NCBI GenBank assembly: GCA_022800215.1
Contig: JAAWPV010000079.1
Location: 53,714-117,713 of the forward strand
Length of the DNA: 64,000 nucleotides
Direction: 5' to 3'
Origin: Oscillospiraceae bacterium
GTDB taxonomy: Bacteria; Bacillota; Clostridia; Oscillospirales; Oscillospiraceae
A program made the position numbers and the translations under genes. Of the stretch, positions 63,423 to 64,000 are shown one piece after another. Within the stretch, counting starts at the first letter, position 1. Every line of letters starts with the position of its first letter. Below the pieces are notes generated by a model. That model saw only the letters and a program-made list of their open reading frames with translations, made no database searches and had not been told where the DNA came from.

Positions 63423-63451
63423 TTGACATTTCAGCTTTTCTGGGGTATATT
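63423..63451 (+). promoter_or_regulatory. cspA promoter
   Basis: TTGACA (63423-63428), 17 bp, TATATT (63446-63451): a near-consensus sigma-A promoter. It leaves a leader of about 115 nt before the ATG, a length typical of cold-shock mRNAs whose 5' region responds to temperature. Confidence 0.75.
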
Positions 63452-63573
63452 ATGAATGTATCTTAAAATGCATGAATTGATAGCCACCGGTGTATGTCAG
63501 TTTCCATTTTGACTTACGCAGGGGTTTTTCTTTTTTTGCGGCGGGATAACATCTTCTTAGGAGGTTCATTCAC

Positions 63574-63786
63574 ATGAATCACGGTACTGTCAAATGGTTT
63601 AACAACGAAAAGGGCTTCGGCTTCATCTCCAACGACGACGGCAGCGGCGACGTGTTCGTCCACTTCTCCGCCATCCAGGCCGAGGGCTTCCGCACTCTGG
63701 CTGAGGGCCAGAAGGTCTCTTACGACACCGAGCCCGATCCCAAGGATCCTGGCAAGCTGCGCGCTGTCAACGTGGTGGCCGAGTAA
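63574..63786 (+). CDS. cold-shock protein, CspA family
   Basis: The 70-aa protein is a single cold-shock domain: [16 protein letters not shown] contains RNP1 (KGFGFI), VFVHFSAI contains RNP2, and EGQKVSYD follows as in family members. It binds single-stranded RNA/DNA and acts as an RNA chaperone. AGGAGG lies 9 nt before the ATG, and the gene has a strong promoter, a long leader and its own terminator, consistent with high monocistronic expression. Codon use is strongly biased to C-ending codons, unlike the prophage genes, as expected for a highly expressed host gene. Length matches the usual 65-70 aa. Confidence 0.95.
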   Translation: MNHGTVKWFNNEKGFGFISNDDGSGDVFVHFSAIQAEGFRTLAEGQKVSYDTEPDPKDPGKLRAVNVVAE

Positions 63787-63800
63787 TTATACTCAAGCAT

Positions 63801-63837
63801 AAAAAGAACGCCCTGTTTTCAACAGGGCGTTCTTTTT
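63801..63837. terminator. bidirectional terminator between cspA and the right-end gene
   Basis: A perfect 17-bp stem aaaaagaacgccctgtt / aacagggcgttcttttt with a 3-nt loop and A/T runs at both ends. It serves the convergent cspA and right-edge genes. Confidence 0.92.
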
Positions 63838-64000
63838 TATATTTTTGTCAGCTCCGGCAAGTGCCGTTCATAGACGATGCTCTGGGCCGGACAGTTCACC
63901 CGCACCATAGCTTCATTATCAAAAAGGAGGCTCACCGTTTTGGTAAATGCGGTGGTCTCCATCTCTTCTTGTATTTCCAGGCTGGCCCGATATCGGGCCA
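63837..64000 (-). CDS. unidentified protein, C-terminal 53 residues only
   Basis: The minus strand stays open from the right edge to a TAA at 63839-63837. It ends ...NCPAQSIVYERHLPELTKI, contains a helical charged stretch (LEIQEEMETT) and is convergent with cspA. Other frames are closed. Too little is present to assign a family. Confidence 0.6.
   Translation of the reverse strand, partial: ARYRASLEIQEEMETTAFTKTVSLLFDNEAMVRVNCPAQSIVYERHLPELTKI

Overview
The window looks like chromosome of a Gram-positive gut-type Clostridium relative, possibly Oscillospiraceae. That placement is inferred from moderate GC, strong AGGAGG-type ribosome binding sites, a Uup-type ABC-F gene, a CspA gene and a Firmicutes-style filamentous prophage; no rRNA or marker gene proves it. 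Host genes fill 1-52984 and 63412-64000, and a compact inovirus-like prophage of about 10.4 kb lies between them.

Region 1-50048 is one minus-strand reading frame of more than 16,680 codons that runs off the left edge. The ORF track omits it because it has no stop inside the window. The long plus-strand ORFs of 2024, 1032 and 1009 aa are in-register antisense shadows of it. The protein has a signal peptide, a roughly 640-residue N-terminal region with an acidic linker, and then about 26 supermodules. Each supermodule averages about 1.9 kb and holds one Ig-like (BIG2-like) domain plus about 7-8 RCC1-type blades. At least ten blades carry small zinc-ribbon-like insertions. This is best read as a giant exported 'string of beta-propellers'.

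Region 50049-52984 holds the promoter and repeat-rich upstream region of the giant gene, a bidirectional hairpin terminator, and a minus-strand pair: an ABC-F ATPase translationally coupled to a SprT-like zinc metalloprotein.

Region 52985-63411 is the inovirus-like prophage, bounded by a 15-bp direct repeat. A plus-strand left arm encodes a Cys-rich small protein, an unknown protein, a ribbon-helix-helix-like protein and an IS30-family DDE transposase that probably acts as integrase. The minus strand carries, in transcription order, a small possible ssDNA-binding protein, an ICEBs1/Tn916-like nick site, a Rep_trans initiator, a 53-aa protein, a tRNA-like gene, two coat-type proteins split by a hairpin, a Cys-containing membrane protein, a 1160-aa adsorption-type protein, a pVI-like protein, three tiny membrane proteins and a Zot/pI ATPase. 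One 67-aa membrane protein is divergent. Five 54-bp elements with fixed 9-bp inverted ends and different 36-bp cores are scattered through the prophage; four of them abut stop codons. I do not recognise this repeat family.

Region 63412-64000 has a cold-shock gene with a strong promoter and long leader, a bidirectional terminator, and the 3' end of an unidentified minus-strand gene.
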